A model generated the notes under the pieces. It saw nothing but the letters and a program-made list of their open reading frames with translations, was not told the DNA's origin and made no database searches. DNA of 64,000 bases. It comes from Parus major (Eukaryota; Chordata; Aves; Passeriformes; Paridae). The stretch covers positions 36,162,733-36,226,732 of the forward strand of contig NC_031776.1 of assembly GCF_001522545.3 (NCBI RefSeq). The letters run 5' to 3'. Made by a program: the position numbers and the translations under genes. Below, piece by piece: positions 28,076 through 40,075 of the stretch (within the stretch, counting starts at the first letter, position 1; each line of letters begins with the position of its first letter).

Positions 28076-29724
28076 CCACAGCACATAAATGAGCACGTGC
28101 TCAGCAGTTCTGAGCTAAAGACAGAATGCTGTAAAACTACTGGGGCACAAAAAGATGCTGGTTTGCATTTCAATCACAAAGATTTAAAGCAAAAAAATAA
28201 TCTATTGTGCTTAATATATTTAAATATTGAGTTCAGTCAGTCCTGCTTATCCAACAGGAGTCTCTCAGGGTATGATGGATAAATGTCCTGACATCCCAGG
28301 TGCTATATTTAACCTCCTGACGTACCCCATAGAGCACCTGGCCTTAACAAGCATTGTATCATTGCAAAAGGACATTTAAACACATATTTGTGCCACTGTC
28401 TCTATTTTTAACCCACCACTAGTGAGTTCTTTCTCATTCTTTTCACCATTCCCCATTCTGCCCCAGCACCTTTTGGTTCCATGTATGGAAATACCGCAGA
28501 GAGCATTTTTACCAAAAATTAGGAAGGGCTTGGTTGGACAAATGCAAAGGATTGTCTTCAAATTAAATATACATCTATTTCTCTGACCCCTCCATTTTTA
28601 CAGCTGGCCAATTTTTTTTTTTTCTGGATGAAACCAGGCTGGGATAAAAGACCTTGCCAGGGATCTGGTCAAAACTTACAAAAAAAAAGGTTTTTAGGAA
28701 AGGATACATGCTCTAACAAGAATTCTACTTTTACTTCAGTGCTGCTCATCCTCTTTCTCAAAGTATTAATAGAAAGGATTAGATCATAACAAGTAATATT
28801 CTTGGGGGCAGTGAATCAAAGTGCTGTGAGTAGATCACCTCCAGTGTGGGACAAAATACAAACAAACCCAAACTGAAAAGAAGAACACGGTGCCAAATAT
28901 TGGTCAACTTTTTTTGTTATAAGAATTGGTAAAGCAAAGAGAAATCACATGAACAAGTTCACCTCCAGCTGGTTGTAGAAACTTAAAAATTAGGTTAATT
29001 TTTAAACTCCCCAGCACTGAGGAATAAAATCAGGGTGTAAAAGATCCTGTAAATCGACACAAGATATTCACTGGGGCCATTGGCATGAGGAGAGTTCTCC
29101 TCACATGACAGCATCTGTCACAGCCTCCCCTGTTCTTTACTTAGGGCCTTTGAGAATCCTAAAAGAAAATATTTATCCACAAGATGATGTCAAACAGCCT
29201 AATTTATCTCCCCTGCTAATGTTCCCAAGACAGCCACAGGGTCTTAGACACAGATGCTCATCAGAAAGAAGATACAGCAAAGACAAATGTCCTCAAGAAT
29301 TCAAAGCCAGCTCTGACTGGGAGCTGGTGAGGGAAGCTGAGATACAGCACCCTACTCAACATATTCAGGTTCTGGAATATTAGTATCAGTTACTATAAAT
29401 TAGGAAAGGAAGGTGAGGTTCTTCTCTACTCTTTTCTTCTTCCTGCTATTTATAAGACAAATAAGTTTTTATATTTTTAGGACAGGTACAAACATGAGCT
29501 GTAAATGCCAATGAAAAGCCCTGATTGGCAGCCAGAGTTCTTACCCTGCCTCCCACACTTGTCCCTTTGGACAAGCCTCTGCCTCACTACTCTGCAATAA
29601 AATAACCCAGCTCTTTTATCCTTTAAAGACAACCTTTTCCATTATTAGCACCATTTTTCAAATCATTACAGCAGCTACAGTGAGAGATGTTGCTGTATGA
29701 GCAGATTGATCTGTTTGGGATTGT

Positions 29725-29775
29725 CCCGTCCATGGGAGTGTCCAGGCCGGGTTGGATGGGGCTGGGAGCAGCCTG
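29725..29775 (+). mobile_element. Short CR1 LINE remnant
   Basis: Only GAGTGTCCAGGCCGGGTTGG and GGGGCTGGGAGCAGCCTGG match the CR1 3' core. Flanks are not recognisable. Confidence 0.5.
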
Positions 29776-31594
29776 GTTTACTGCACCAGCTGCACTGATG
29801 GGGCTTTCCCCTCCCCAGGGTGGGTTATTCCTCAGGAAATACAATTCCTTCTTGGAATATTCCACCCTGGAAGAAATTCCTTCTTGGTGCTCCCCCTCAG
29901 GTGCCCACACACGACCCCAGATGTGCCATGGGGACACATTCCAGATTTCTCACAGTGTGCCAGCCTCAAATTTCACCTCAGTTTTTTAAACCTACTGATT
30001 TCCAAATCCTGCATCCTTCCCCTGGTTCCTCACTGAATTCCTTGCAGTGAATTTAGAGCAGAGTTGTTTGTTCTGTATTTATGGAGAAACAATAACCTGG
30101 GCCAGGTTCATTTTTATCCCAGAGCACTGTCAGATCCTTTCATAAATCTTCACATTTCTACCAAAGCTCAGCAGCAGGAAGGTTTCACGTGGGGTTGTGC
30201 AGCCCTTCCAACTTCCCACATCACCCCAAGAGCCACCAACAAAGGGGTGGATTAACACAGCTACAACACAGAGACATTCCCTGCTGTAAATCCTCTGGGA
30301 TGGAGGGACAGAGCTGAACAGTTCCTTGGAAACTGTGAGCAGAGCATCACCTTCATTCTGCACTCAGCTCTGCTGCTTTTCCAGCTCAGCCTGATACTGC
30401 TGAAAGATGTTTGTGCCCTGTGTGAGGGGAAAAATCCAATATTTGCTCCCCAGGTCTCCATAGCTTTTTTCCACCAAGGACATGCTTTCATTCCAAAAGG
30501 GAACAAACTGTGAATACAAAGGGGTGATTGAGGTAAAATTGTGATTGAGTCCTTTTAACCTTTTTTCTCCTTGGGCAAAAGAAGGAAAAGTGTCTAAAGA
30601 AGAAGGAAAACTATCCCTCTTCCCCATTCCAAGGGTTTTCCAATTAGTGCAGGGTTCATTTGTGGAGTTTCCAGTGAAATGGCCTCATGATCCTCCCTGC
30701 CTCCAGACCCCTCTCCTGCCAGGCCCCTCTGACTCCCCCACACTGCAGAGTGGTTCCCAAAGTCTATGAAAAATCAAATGTGCAATTCATGGGCTGTGAC
30801 AAGAGTTGTCCAAAGATCACAGAAGCTGCTGCAAAAGAAGATCAAGACTTAGCTCAAAGCTCAATGAATCTACTCAAGAAATCCCAGAATAACCAAATCT
30901 TCCCACTGACAGACAATGAATGCCCCTTCAGTCTCCTCACTCTGGAGGATGCAGAACCAGAGTTCATGTGCCCGACATCACAGCCTTTAGAAAACTGCAA
31001 GCTGCATCTCAGACTTCTTTTTAAAATACTCTCACTCTGCTGATTTAAAAGGAACATATTTATGTGAAAAGTTCAAACACCTCTGACTGTAAAACGAAGG
31101 GGGAAAGGCAATGTGCTTCACATTCCTGACTGGCATTGCTGGGTTGGTGTCTCATACCCTGAAATACAACCTGCAGTAGTCCATAAAATATTAAGACTAC
31201 TTGCTGGCTGTGGCCAGGAATACTCTGCAGCAGCAGCAGTTCCCAGGGGCAGAATGCTCTGTGAAAGGTCACTAACACAGCACTGAGGTCACCAGCACAA
31301 CAGCCACCAGGAGTAATTCTTCTCTGCACTATTATTAACAGCACTGAGCAGCCACGAGGAATCTGCTGGGCTCCCACTGCTCTGCAGACAATAAAACACA
31401 GAAAATAAAACTTCCTTACTGCACCAATAAAGGGACATTTAATCACAATAAGGGATGATAACATCACAAATCACCTCTCCTCGCTCACTTGGCTCTCCTA
31501 GGGGACATCTCCTGAGTGGGGTTACCTGCAGGAGCTCCTGAGGCAGCAGAAACTTCTGCAAACTGAACTGACCCCACTGAGCCACCAGTGCCAT

Positions 31595-31803
31595 GGATGG
31601 GGATCTTACCTGGATAACTCACACCAGGGACAGCTGGAGCCAGGCTGGATGGGGATCTTACCTGGATAACTCACACCAGGGACAGCTGGAGCCAGGCTGG
31701 ATGGGGATCTTACCTGGATAACTCACACCAGGGACAGCTGGAGCCAGGCTGGATGGGGATCTTACCTGGATAACTCACACCAGGGACAGCTGGAGCTGGG
31801 CTG
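31595..31803. repeat. Minisatellite, four copies of a 52-bp unit
   Basis: Nearly perfect copies begin at 31595, 31647, 31699 and 31751. Each contains GGATCTTACCTGGATAACTC, which on the minus strand is a consensus-quality splice donor (CCAG|GTAAGA). The array directly abuts a plus-orientation CR1 copy. Confidence 0.95.
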
Positions 31804-32152
31804 GGAGAGCTGGGGCTGCTCACCCAGAGAAGGGAAGGCTCCAGGGAGAGCGCAGGGAGAGCTGGAGAGGGACTGGGGACAAGGGATGGAGGGACAGGAC
31901 ACAGGGAATGGCTCCCAGTGCCAGAGGGCAGGGATGGGTGGGATATTGGGAATTGGGAATTCCTGTCTGGAGAAGCCCTGGCACAGTGCCCAGAGCAGCT
32001 GTGGCTGCCCCTGGATCTCTGGCAGTGTCCAAGGCCAGGCTGGAGCAGCCTGGGATGGTGGAAGGTGTCCCTGCGCATGGATGATGGAGTTGGGTATCTT
32101 TCTGTCCCTTTGAACCCAAACCAGTCTGTGATTCCATGATCCTGAGACAACT
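31800..32152 (+). mobile_element. CR1 LINE 3'-end fragment, relatively complete
   Basis: From CTGGGAGAGCTGGGGCTGCT through CAGAGCAGCTGTGGCTGCCC and GTCCAAGGCCAGGCTGGAGC to the tail-proximal AACCAGTCTGTGATTCCATG. It resembles the copy at 61180-61520, suggesting the same subfamily. Confidence 0.9.
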
Positions 32153-33261
32153 GTGGGCCTTTGCTAAGGAAAGCTGTGCCCTGCCCTCATACCAGGAAGG
32201 TTGGAGGTGCCCCCCACACCTCTGTGCACAGCCTCAGCCAGTGCCACACACAGAACTTCTCACCTTTGTCTCCTTCACCTGTCCAAAATGATCCAGGCTT
32301 CTTAATGCACTTCTCTGCAGTGAGGGATCAAGGGGGAAGAAACCTTTATTCATTAAATAGTTTTCATTTCCAAGAGTCTGGCAGACTTTCAGCTCTTTGA
32401 AAACCATTCCACAGGACACTGAACTCCTGCTGACTTCATGGGGCTTTTTATAAAGCGAGATAATGACCGTGGAGGGACAGAGGCAGCTGCACAATTCCCT
32501 GGCAGTGCAGAGGTGGCCCAAGCAGCACAGCCTTCAGCAAATCCATCACCCCATGGATGCCAGGAACGAGATGCTCATGGACACCCAGGTTTCCAGGGAA
32601 GGACACAACTCCCCTTGCACGTGGGAATGTCTCGTGGGATCTCGAGCACATCCTCAAGATCATCAGGGCTACTGAAGGGTGGGATGGTTTAATGCAATAA
32701 TTCCCTTCACAACCTGAAAATTCAGTGTTGATTTAACACAGGTTACACCACGTTAAACCTTTTCAGTGCTGGAGATTCCCTGGCAAGAATATCTTTGCTG
32801 AAAAGATTAAAAACCCAATCTAACTCTTGCAGGTACTGTTAATCCACAGATTTCTGAGCAACAAACACGGAACAAATATTTTTGTGTACTGAATTTTTTT
32901 GGCTGTGACGCTGCAAATCAAGTAAATAATTTTCAGGTTGGAATGGAGTTGTTCCTACAATGACACAATTTTCCTGCTGTTGACAGCCACCAGAACGTTC
33001 TGTGTAAAAACAACCCATCCCTGCACCGTGGAGAAATACCAGAAAACACAAAAATATCAAATTCACTGAAGGAGGATTTCTTTAAAAAGCAGACACAGGA
33101 TAGACTAAGGCAAGACTAAAGCTAGACTGTCCCAGGCACGGCAGGAGCCCAGTGAAACAGCATGAAATTGCTGTGAGTGTCTGTGATAAAAGCTCATCCT
33201 AACAGATAAAAACTAACTTGAGGGGTTTACTGGTCTGTGAAACAGATCATTAAATTACTCC

Positions 33262-33615
33262 ACATCTATTTGTGCTCAGAGGTGACTGAGGTTCAGCAGC
33301 ACATTCAGCAGAGGAAGGAGGATGGTTTGGAAAAACACCCAGCACGGGAGAGATGGAGAGGGATAACCCCACAGCAGGGGAGGAGCAGGATGAGGAAACG
33401 GCCTCGAGCTGTGCCAGGGAAGGTCAGGCTGGATATTGGGGAAAATTCCTTCATGGAAAGGCTGTCCAGCCGTGGAGGATCCCTGGAGGGATTTAAAGCC
33501 ACGTGGATGTGGCACTTGGGGACATGGGGCAGTGCTGGCCTGGGCACTGCTGGGGATGGTTGGGCTCGAGGATCTTGGAGGGTGTTGCCAGCCCCAGTCA
33601 TTGTGTGATTCCTTG
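33262..33615 (+). mobile_element. CR1 LINE 3'-region fragment
   Basis: Contains GAAACGGCCTCGAGCTGTGC, GGAAAGGCTGTCCAGCCGTG, GATTTAAAGCCACGTGGATG and GGTTGGGCTCGAGGATCTTG, in the order of the CR1 3' UTR, ending near ATTGTGTGATTCC. Confidence 0.88.
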
Positions 33616-33899
33616 CTCCACATAGAAAGTTTTCCCTTGTTTGCCCTGTGTAACAGCAGTTCTATGACAGTTATTTCATAGTGAAATAATTCATTAATCA
33701 TGAACACCCAAGTGATTGTGGTACTACCAGGAAGGAGAGGGGCAGGGGATTTCTTCACTGGCCTGAAGAATTTCATTCCCTTGGATACAGCAAAGCAAAA
33801 CTCTTAATTTGAAGTATTTGCTAATAAAAAGGAAGATCCTGCCCCCATCTGGCCTCCCTGGAAGGGAGCAGCTGAGGGGGAGCTGGAGCAAGAAATCCC

Positions 33900-34060
33900 A
33901 GATTCACAGAGCTTCAAATCCTGCTTTGGGACTCATGGGGATCATCAAATCCTGGCCCTGCACAGGACAGCCACAAGAATCCATCTCAGCATCTCTGGGG
34001 AGCGCTGGCAGGATGGGGCCACGGGCTCCCCAGCCACTCTGCATGCTCAGAAACAGAAAT
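33900..34060 (-). mobile_element. Divergent CR1 LINE fragment
   Basis: GGATCATCAAATCCTGGCCC, then TGCACAGGACAGCCACAAGA resembles the inverted 3' part of an older CR1 subfamily. Boundaries approximate. Confidence 0.5.
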
Positions 34061-34739
34061 TCCAGGTTTGGATGCAGGTTGGGTGGCAGGGAAGTGGAGA
34101 TAATTATAATAATTATAACTTTCCTGGAGCTGCTCCAGTCCCACCATCGCTTGTTTGGACACAGATCTGACTGTGCTGTGTCCTGGGAATATCAGCCCTG
34201 CCATCAGCAAAGCTGTGCCCACCACCAGGAAACACAACAGGAGTGGCTTCATTCCCTTTGCCTCCCTAAATCCCTGCCATGGCACAGATCCCTGTCCTGC
34301 CAGGCAGAGACACCTGAGGAAATGTGCCAGCCTCAGAGCTCTTCCCCAGGGCTGTGAGGAGGAAAGGAAAACCCCAATGGTCAAAATCCTGAGGGGCCTC
34401 TTGCCTTCAGAAAAGCAGAAAGAAGGTTTCATTTTAAATCTTCATTTTGAATCCCAGCTATCCTTTAACCCCTTTCCTCTCCCTGCTCCAGACACCCTGT
34501 CATTCCTTCACTGGGCTCAGCATGGAACTGTGCTGCTCCTGGCTGGAAAATCCTGCAAAAATACTAATAAGCACAACTTATTATCCCAGTTTATTATTAA
34601 TGTTCTCTTAGAAACACCAGGCATGGATGGTCTCAACACGTGCTGGAAGAATTGTTTGGATTGAGGCTGCCCTTGTCCACAGGATGGCAGAGAGGGGCTG
34701 TTCCTCCCTGGTCCTGCACTGATGAACTCTGTCAGCACC

Positions 34740-34985
34740 CCAGGATTTTATCCTGGAGAAGGGCAAGCTCAGGGGGAACCTTATTTTTATTTCCAACTTA
34801 CCTGAAAGGAGGGTGCAGCCAGGTGGGGCTCAGGATCAGCAAACAAGGGACAGGATGAGAGGGAACAGCCTCAAGTTGTGCCAGGGGAGGGTTAAATTGG
34901 AAATTAGGGAAAATTTCTTCCTGGAAAGTGTTGTCCAGCCCTGGCACATCTGCCCAGGGCAGTGGTGGAGTGCCCATCCCCGTAG
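34740..34985 (+). mobile_element. CR1 LINE 3'-region fragment, 3'-truncated
   Basis: TCCTGGAGAAGGGCAAGCTC, GCCTCAAGTTGTGCCAGGGG, GGAAAATTTCTTCCTGGAAA and CCCAGGGCAGTGGTGGAGTG occur in CR1 order. The final third is missing. Confidence 0.8.
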
Positions 34986-36034
34986 GACAATTCAGACTTT
35001 GGGATTTCTCAGGAAGATTTGCACATCAAGCAAAATTCAGGACTTTGCTCCATTTATCACCTAAAGCTGCTCACCTGCAGCACCTCTGGCATCCCAGGCA
35101 CGGTGGAGCACCAAGAAATTCCCTGGCCAGCTCCACACAGACAGTTTGGTTTATTTGTTGCTTACACAGCTCTGATTTCCACCCATTAACTCAGGTTTCA
35201 AAGCCAAACACACGGGAAATGACACAAAATCTGGGAGGATCCCACAGCACAAGGCCTTTCCCTCAGAACTCTTCAACATTTACACTAAATCTTTATTTCT
35301 GTACAAAACTTTAGACAATTTCCAAGGAAATTTGCATGACCTTTTTGTCTCTTTACATGACCCCATGAGTTGCCTACATATATATACTCACATATATACA
35401 TTAGAAACAGAAAAAAAACCTTCCAGTTCTGAAGAATGAAGGTAAAAACTGTCAGAACTGAAAAATTAATGCCAAGAATTGACTGTATTTATTGTCAATA
35501 TTGTTGACTATTCTGTAGCTTTACATGTATTTCATCCCCATATTATAACAAAAACATATTCAGAATAACTTGATACAGACTGTGCAACAACAGAGTAGCG
35601 ACACAAGCTGTAATTTAAAAAGTGGTAATAGCATCAAGAAAGTATTCATTTTTAAATTAATTTAAAATGTATTAATTAAAAAAAACCAAAACAACAAACA
35701 ATGAAGGAGAACTCAGCAGTCTTAACTTTCATACACTCAAGAAAAAGAGCCAAAAAGTAACATTTTCTGTTAAAAAGCTTATTCACAGTTCCATACACCA
35801 GGTGCAAAGGCCTAAGGGATGCACAGTTGGGCTAAACCAGACAAAAATAATGTGAGAGAATGGTGACTTCTCTTTTAATCACTTAATATCAAGCTGGATT
35901 CCAAGGAAAACTAAAAGCAGTTTTCAGAAGTTATATCAAAGTCAAGGAGTAATGGAGTTAAGAGGAACAGGCAGGAAAAGACCTGGCTTGAAGGCAGCTC
36001 AGCATTCCTTCACCCGCCACAAGAATGTCCCAGG

Positions 36035-36240
36035 AGAATCATGGAATTCCAGACTGCTTTGGATGGGAAGGGACCTTAAAGCCCATTTAACTCCAACTCC
36101 CTGCCATGGCAGGGACACCTCCCACTACCCCAGGGTGCTCTGAGCCTGCTCCAGCCTGGCCTGGGACACTTCCAGGGATCCAGGGACAGCCCCAGCAGCA
36201 CCAGGGAGGAACTGGAGCCAGAGCCCTCCCTGCTGGGAAA
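36035..36240 (-). mobile_element. CR1 LINE 3'-end fragment
   Basis: AATCATGGAATTCCAGACTG, GGGAAGGGACCTTAAAGCCC, CCATGGCAGGGACACCTCCC and CACTTCCAGGGATCCAGGGA form the inverted CR1 3' end. Confidence 0.85.
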
Positions 36241-36416
36241 AGCCTTTCCCAAAGGAAACATCTCCAGCCAGCAATGCTAAAAGCGGAGGTGGAAGGATAA
36301 GGAATGTGGAAAGGCGTTTTGGCATTTCCTACACCATCCTAACAGAGGGGTTTGCTGCAACTCCTTATTCCTCAGAACCCTGAGAACTCCGTCTGCCTGT
36401 GCGTTATTTACAGGGA

Positions 36417-36775
36417 GGTTATTCCATGGGATCACCCATGGATAAAACTGCTGGAGCTGGGATGGACCCAGGGTTATTCCATGGGATCACCCNNNNNNNN
36501 NNNNNNNNNNNNNNNNNNNNNNNNNNNNNNNNNNNNNNNNNNNNNNNNNNNNNNNNNNNNNNNNNNNNNNNNNNNNNNNNNNNNNNNNNNNNNNNNNNNN
36601 NNNNNNNNNNNNNNNNNNNNNNNNNNNNNNNNNNNNNNNNNNNNNNNNNNNNNNNNNNNNNNNNNNNNNNNNNNNNNNNNNNNNNNNNNNNNNNNNNNNN
36701 NNNNNNNNNNNNNNNNNNNNNNNNNGGACCCAAGGTTATTCCATGGGATCACCCCGTGGATGCAGCTCCTGCACT
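36417..36775 (+). repeat. Minisatellite (~55-bp unit) spanning an assembly gap
   Basis: GGTTATTCCATGGGATCACC recurs at 36417, 36472 and 36734, with GCTGGAGCTGGGATGGACCC between the first two. The run of N lies inside the array, so the true copy number is unknown. Confidence 0.9.
36493..36725. other. Assembly gap (233 N)
   Basis: Unresolved bases inside the 55-bp minisatellite. Confidence 1.
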
Positions 36776-36846
36776 GGGAGGGACCCGAGGAGCCCCAGAC
36801 CCCCAGGCAGGGCTGCTGGGGCTGCAGAGCTGGGAACTCTTTTACA

Positions 36847-36940
36847 CAACCCCAGGATCACCAAGGTTGGGAAAACCCTCCAGGATCAGAGTCCAACCTG
36901 TGCCCAACCCTCCCTCGGCACCCAGTGCCACACCCAGCCC
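36847..36940 (-). mobile_element. CR1 LINE remnant
   Basis: CCAGGATCACCAAGGTTGGG, AAAACCCTCCAGGATCAGAG and TCCAACCTGTGCCCAACCCT resemble the inverted end of the GGTTGGAAAAGACC-type CR1 subfamily. Confidence 0.55.
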
Positions 36941-39838
36941 ATGAATACAAAACTGGGAATTTCATCTCCTAAGGCAGCTTTTGCTCCATCTCTTTTGCTT
37001 TTCAAGAAGTTTCCTGCAGCCCCCAGCGCTCACAGGTGTGAGATATGTGCGTGTGGAAGAGGAGCACGTGCTGGGATCCAGCATTTCTGACAGGAAAACA
37101 ACATTTCACACTCATTTTAATTTCCATTCTTGACACACAGACTTATCACCAAACTCACCCCAAACAAACCTCCCCAAACAAACCCTCCCCACAGGCTGAG
37201 CAGAGCACATTTCATCCCGAAAACACCTAAACAGCCCCAAAAACCAGGACAGAAATCACATATTTGCTTTAAAACTTTCACTGCAACTCCCACACACAAA
37301 GTTTAATGCAAACAGGCACATTTTGACAAGTGTTTTTAACTTAAAATCATAAATACTGATAGGTTTTAATGAATTAGCAATTGACATCATCTATAAATGC
37401 ATAAATAAGATGGTACAGAGCTCCCCAGCCCAGATTTATATTTGCTCCACTTCAACAAGAATTAAGAGAACAGAATGAGCTCCCTTCAGCTGCATGAAAA
37501 CCAGAGTTTGAAAGACACAAAGTGGCAAAGGGGAAACAATTCAAGGAATGCTCTGATCAAATTTCATGGAGAAAAAAGTTGCTGAAGAGAATCTTGGTTT
37601 TCCTTTGCTATAATAAATAGCTTTATAAAATGTTTTGGCTAAATGACTTTAATAGCCATGTGTGAGTGCAGGCACAGGAGTGCTCCAGCTGGGAGCTGCC
37701 AGCCCTCCCAAGGCTTGGGATTCATTTGATTTGATTAATTTTATACATTCTAAAACGCAATTTTCTTGCAGTCTCAGCACTAGCCAGGTCCTGGCTGTGT
37801 TTCTTTCAGGAAGATGACAAAGTCTGGAGAGGGATGGAAGCAAAGCTGACCCCGCTGTGGTGATTTCTGAGGACACCCGAGGATGTTCCACAAGAGCCAG
37901 GACACGGAACAGCCCTGGGCAGAGCCAGTTCCTACCCAGGGACTGCAGGGCAGGGCTGGAATGGCAGCTCCAGAGAGCCTCAGAGCGGCTCCTCCAGCCT
38001 GAGGATGCTGAAACTTCCATGGACACTGGATCTGGACACTGGGGTGTCCCTGTCCTCAGTCACACACCCCAATCCCACTCCTCGTCACCCCCAGCCTGAG
38101 CTGCGTTTATTTTTTAACCTCTCCACAGAATGTGGATTCTCTTGGCCCCCTCCCCAGTTAGACAAGGAAAACACTGAGCTGGAGATGTCCAAGGAAGGAT
38201 TCTCAGCCTTCCAGGTAAAGCAGCATTTCCTGGCTTCATCCAGTCTCAGCCAACATTTACAAACAGGAAAAGCTTAAAAACCCCACCCAGCTCTGTTCTT
38301 ACCCAAAATCTGGCTCAGAAGGTTCAGGGTGGTAAAGTGACTCCACTGTGGATAAAGCTACAACAGAAAAATTCATTGGTAAGGCCCTCTTAAGGCAAGG
38401 AGAGAATTCCTGCTCATGATTCTCACACATGAAATAAAAAGATACAGTGGCAGCCCCTTATAATTCACCATTTTTGGCCATTTAATGCATTCACTACAAC
38501 AATACCTTCAAGTCACATCTGGATTTATAACCAGGCCACATCTGGACTATCACATGAGTGCAAAGACATTTTCCTTCCTCGGTGCCACTCCTGGTGATGG
38601 AATCATCCCTGCCCTGCCCGGGGGTGCAGCACTCCAGGGCTGCTCAGCACTTTCCTCTCAATTAGCTGGAAACGACTTTTCAGACCTAATTAATCTGACA
38701 GTGACAAACTTTGTGTCCCAGCAGCCAGCGAGGAAGGAACTGCTGCCACCAGGAGCTTTCCAAGGCCAAGGATTCCTGGATTGAGTTGTTTTAAACAGTC
38801 CCCTGACAGGAATTCCAGCCAACCACCCTGCCACAAGGACAAATTCAGAATTTCCTGTCCCAAAGCAAACTCACTGATGCCTGATAAATGGAGAAGTGCT
38901 GGGAATGGCAGGGATAGGAGAAGTGTAACCAATTTATCACAAATCCTGTTAAAATTTGGGTGTAGGGAGGGAAAAACCCACTCATTTCCACACACTGGGA
39001 GGCTTTCATAGATATGTATCTCTATTTTAAGGGAATGGGAATCGTAGCATAGGAAATAAAGCTGATTATGGAATTAGTTTTAGGCACTTGAGCTGCAGAG
39101 ATGTGGAAGGTGCTCGTCAGGTGCATTTACCACTCACACACCTACACAACTCTCAGCAGAGCAGCTACTCAGCCTCCCAGAAACAAAAAAAAATATTAAA
39201 AAATGAAGCTTTTCACATTCCTCAAGTTTATTTTCCACCTCTCCTCACAATTAAAGACCTGTATAATTCCCAGATGCCAGAAGCAGCACAATCCAGAGAT
39301 CATTTACCAAACTGATGCTCTTCTAAACCAAAAGAAACATTTAAAGTATCAATTATTGAAATACGACCTTATTTTTTTTTTTGCTACTAAAATGCCATTT
39401 TGCAGCATTACTTCAACAACCGTTTTTAAGGCCCCTCCCTTTTCCTAAGAATGAATTTCATGGAGAACAAAGGCAAAGCTTGAGCTTCAGCTGGAAGCCA
39501 AGGCAGCAGAACCCCGAGGCTGAAAGAACAGCATCACACCCCAAGGTCATGGCTCAGGGTAGAACAATCCCTGCCCAACAATTCCCGAGTGGGAGCAAAG
39601 TTCCCTGGCTTTTCCATGGACAGAGCTGGGAGAAAAATGAGAATTCCCCTGCAGGGAAAAGAAAAAAGCTGTCAACAAGGAGCACTTAAACAAAACACAA
39701 AGGGGTCGAGAGATCTAAAGTTTGGCTGTTCTGCTCGGTGATTAAATTGAAAACATTTCTAAGTTCACACACGTGCACTTCAAAGCACCAGCACAGCAAA
39801 TATTCCAGGTGAGAGCTTGGAGATGATCACAGAGTCTG

Positions 39839-39986
39839 NNNNNNNNNNNNNNNNNNNNNNNNNNNNNNNNNNNNNNNNNNNNNNNNNNNNNNNNNNNNNN
39901 NNNNNNNNNNNNNNNNNNNNNNNNNNNNNNNNNNNNNNNNNNNNNNNNNNNNNNNNNNNNNNNNNNNNNNNNNNNNNNNNNNNNNN
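39839..39986. other. Assembly gap (148 N)
   Basis: Unresolved bases bordered on the right by a 49-bp tandem repeat. Confidence 1.
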
Positions 39987-40075
39987 TGGAATCAATCATA
40001 ACAACTATTCCAGGTGAGTCTGGAATCCATCAGTCTGGAATCAATCATAACAACTATTCCAGGTGAGTCTGGAAT
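39987..40075 (+). repeat. Tandem repeat (~49-bp unit) abutting an assembly gap
   Basis: TGGAATCAATCATAACAACT followed by ATTCCAGGTGAGTCTGGAAT occurs at 39987 and again at 40036. A partial ATATTCCAGGTGAGAG at about 39799 on the far side suggests the gap holds more copies. Confidence 0.85.

Larger units (their letters stand above)
25950..35270. other. Spacer between the NEB promoter and the ARL5A 3' end
   Basis: About 9 kb with no supported gene. It holds CR1 fragments and a 52-bp minisatellite, listed separately. Open frames here are short and unrelated to known families, or derive from CR1. A direct repeat TTATCGCTTAAG lies near 26333 and 26349. A MEF2-like site CTATTTTTAA lies near 28402. 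Confidence 0.6.

Noticed and set aside
31710..32150. 146-codon minus-strand frame
   Set aside because: Antisense of a CR1 3' end plus the 52-bp repeat.
35285..35900. Separate gene 3' end or non-coding RNA
   Set aside because: AT-rich with AATAAA signals on the minus strand, but no exon or structure; most simply a distal ARL5A 3' UTR end or plain spacer.
36352..36972. 206-codon plus-strand frame
   Set aside because: Runs through 233 N inside a minisatellite; no protein similarity.
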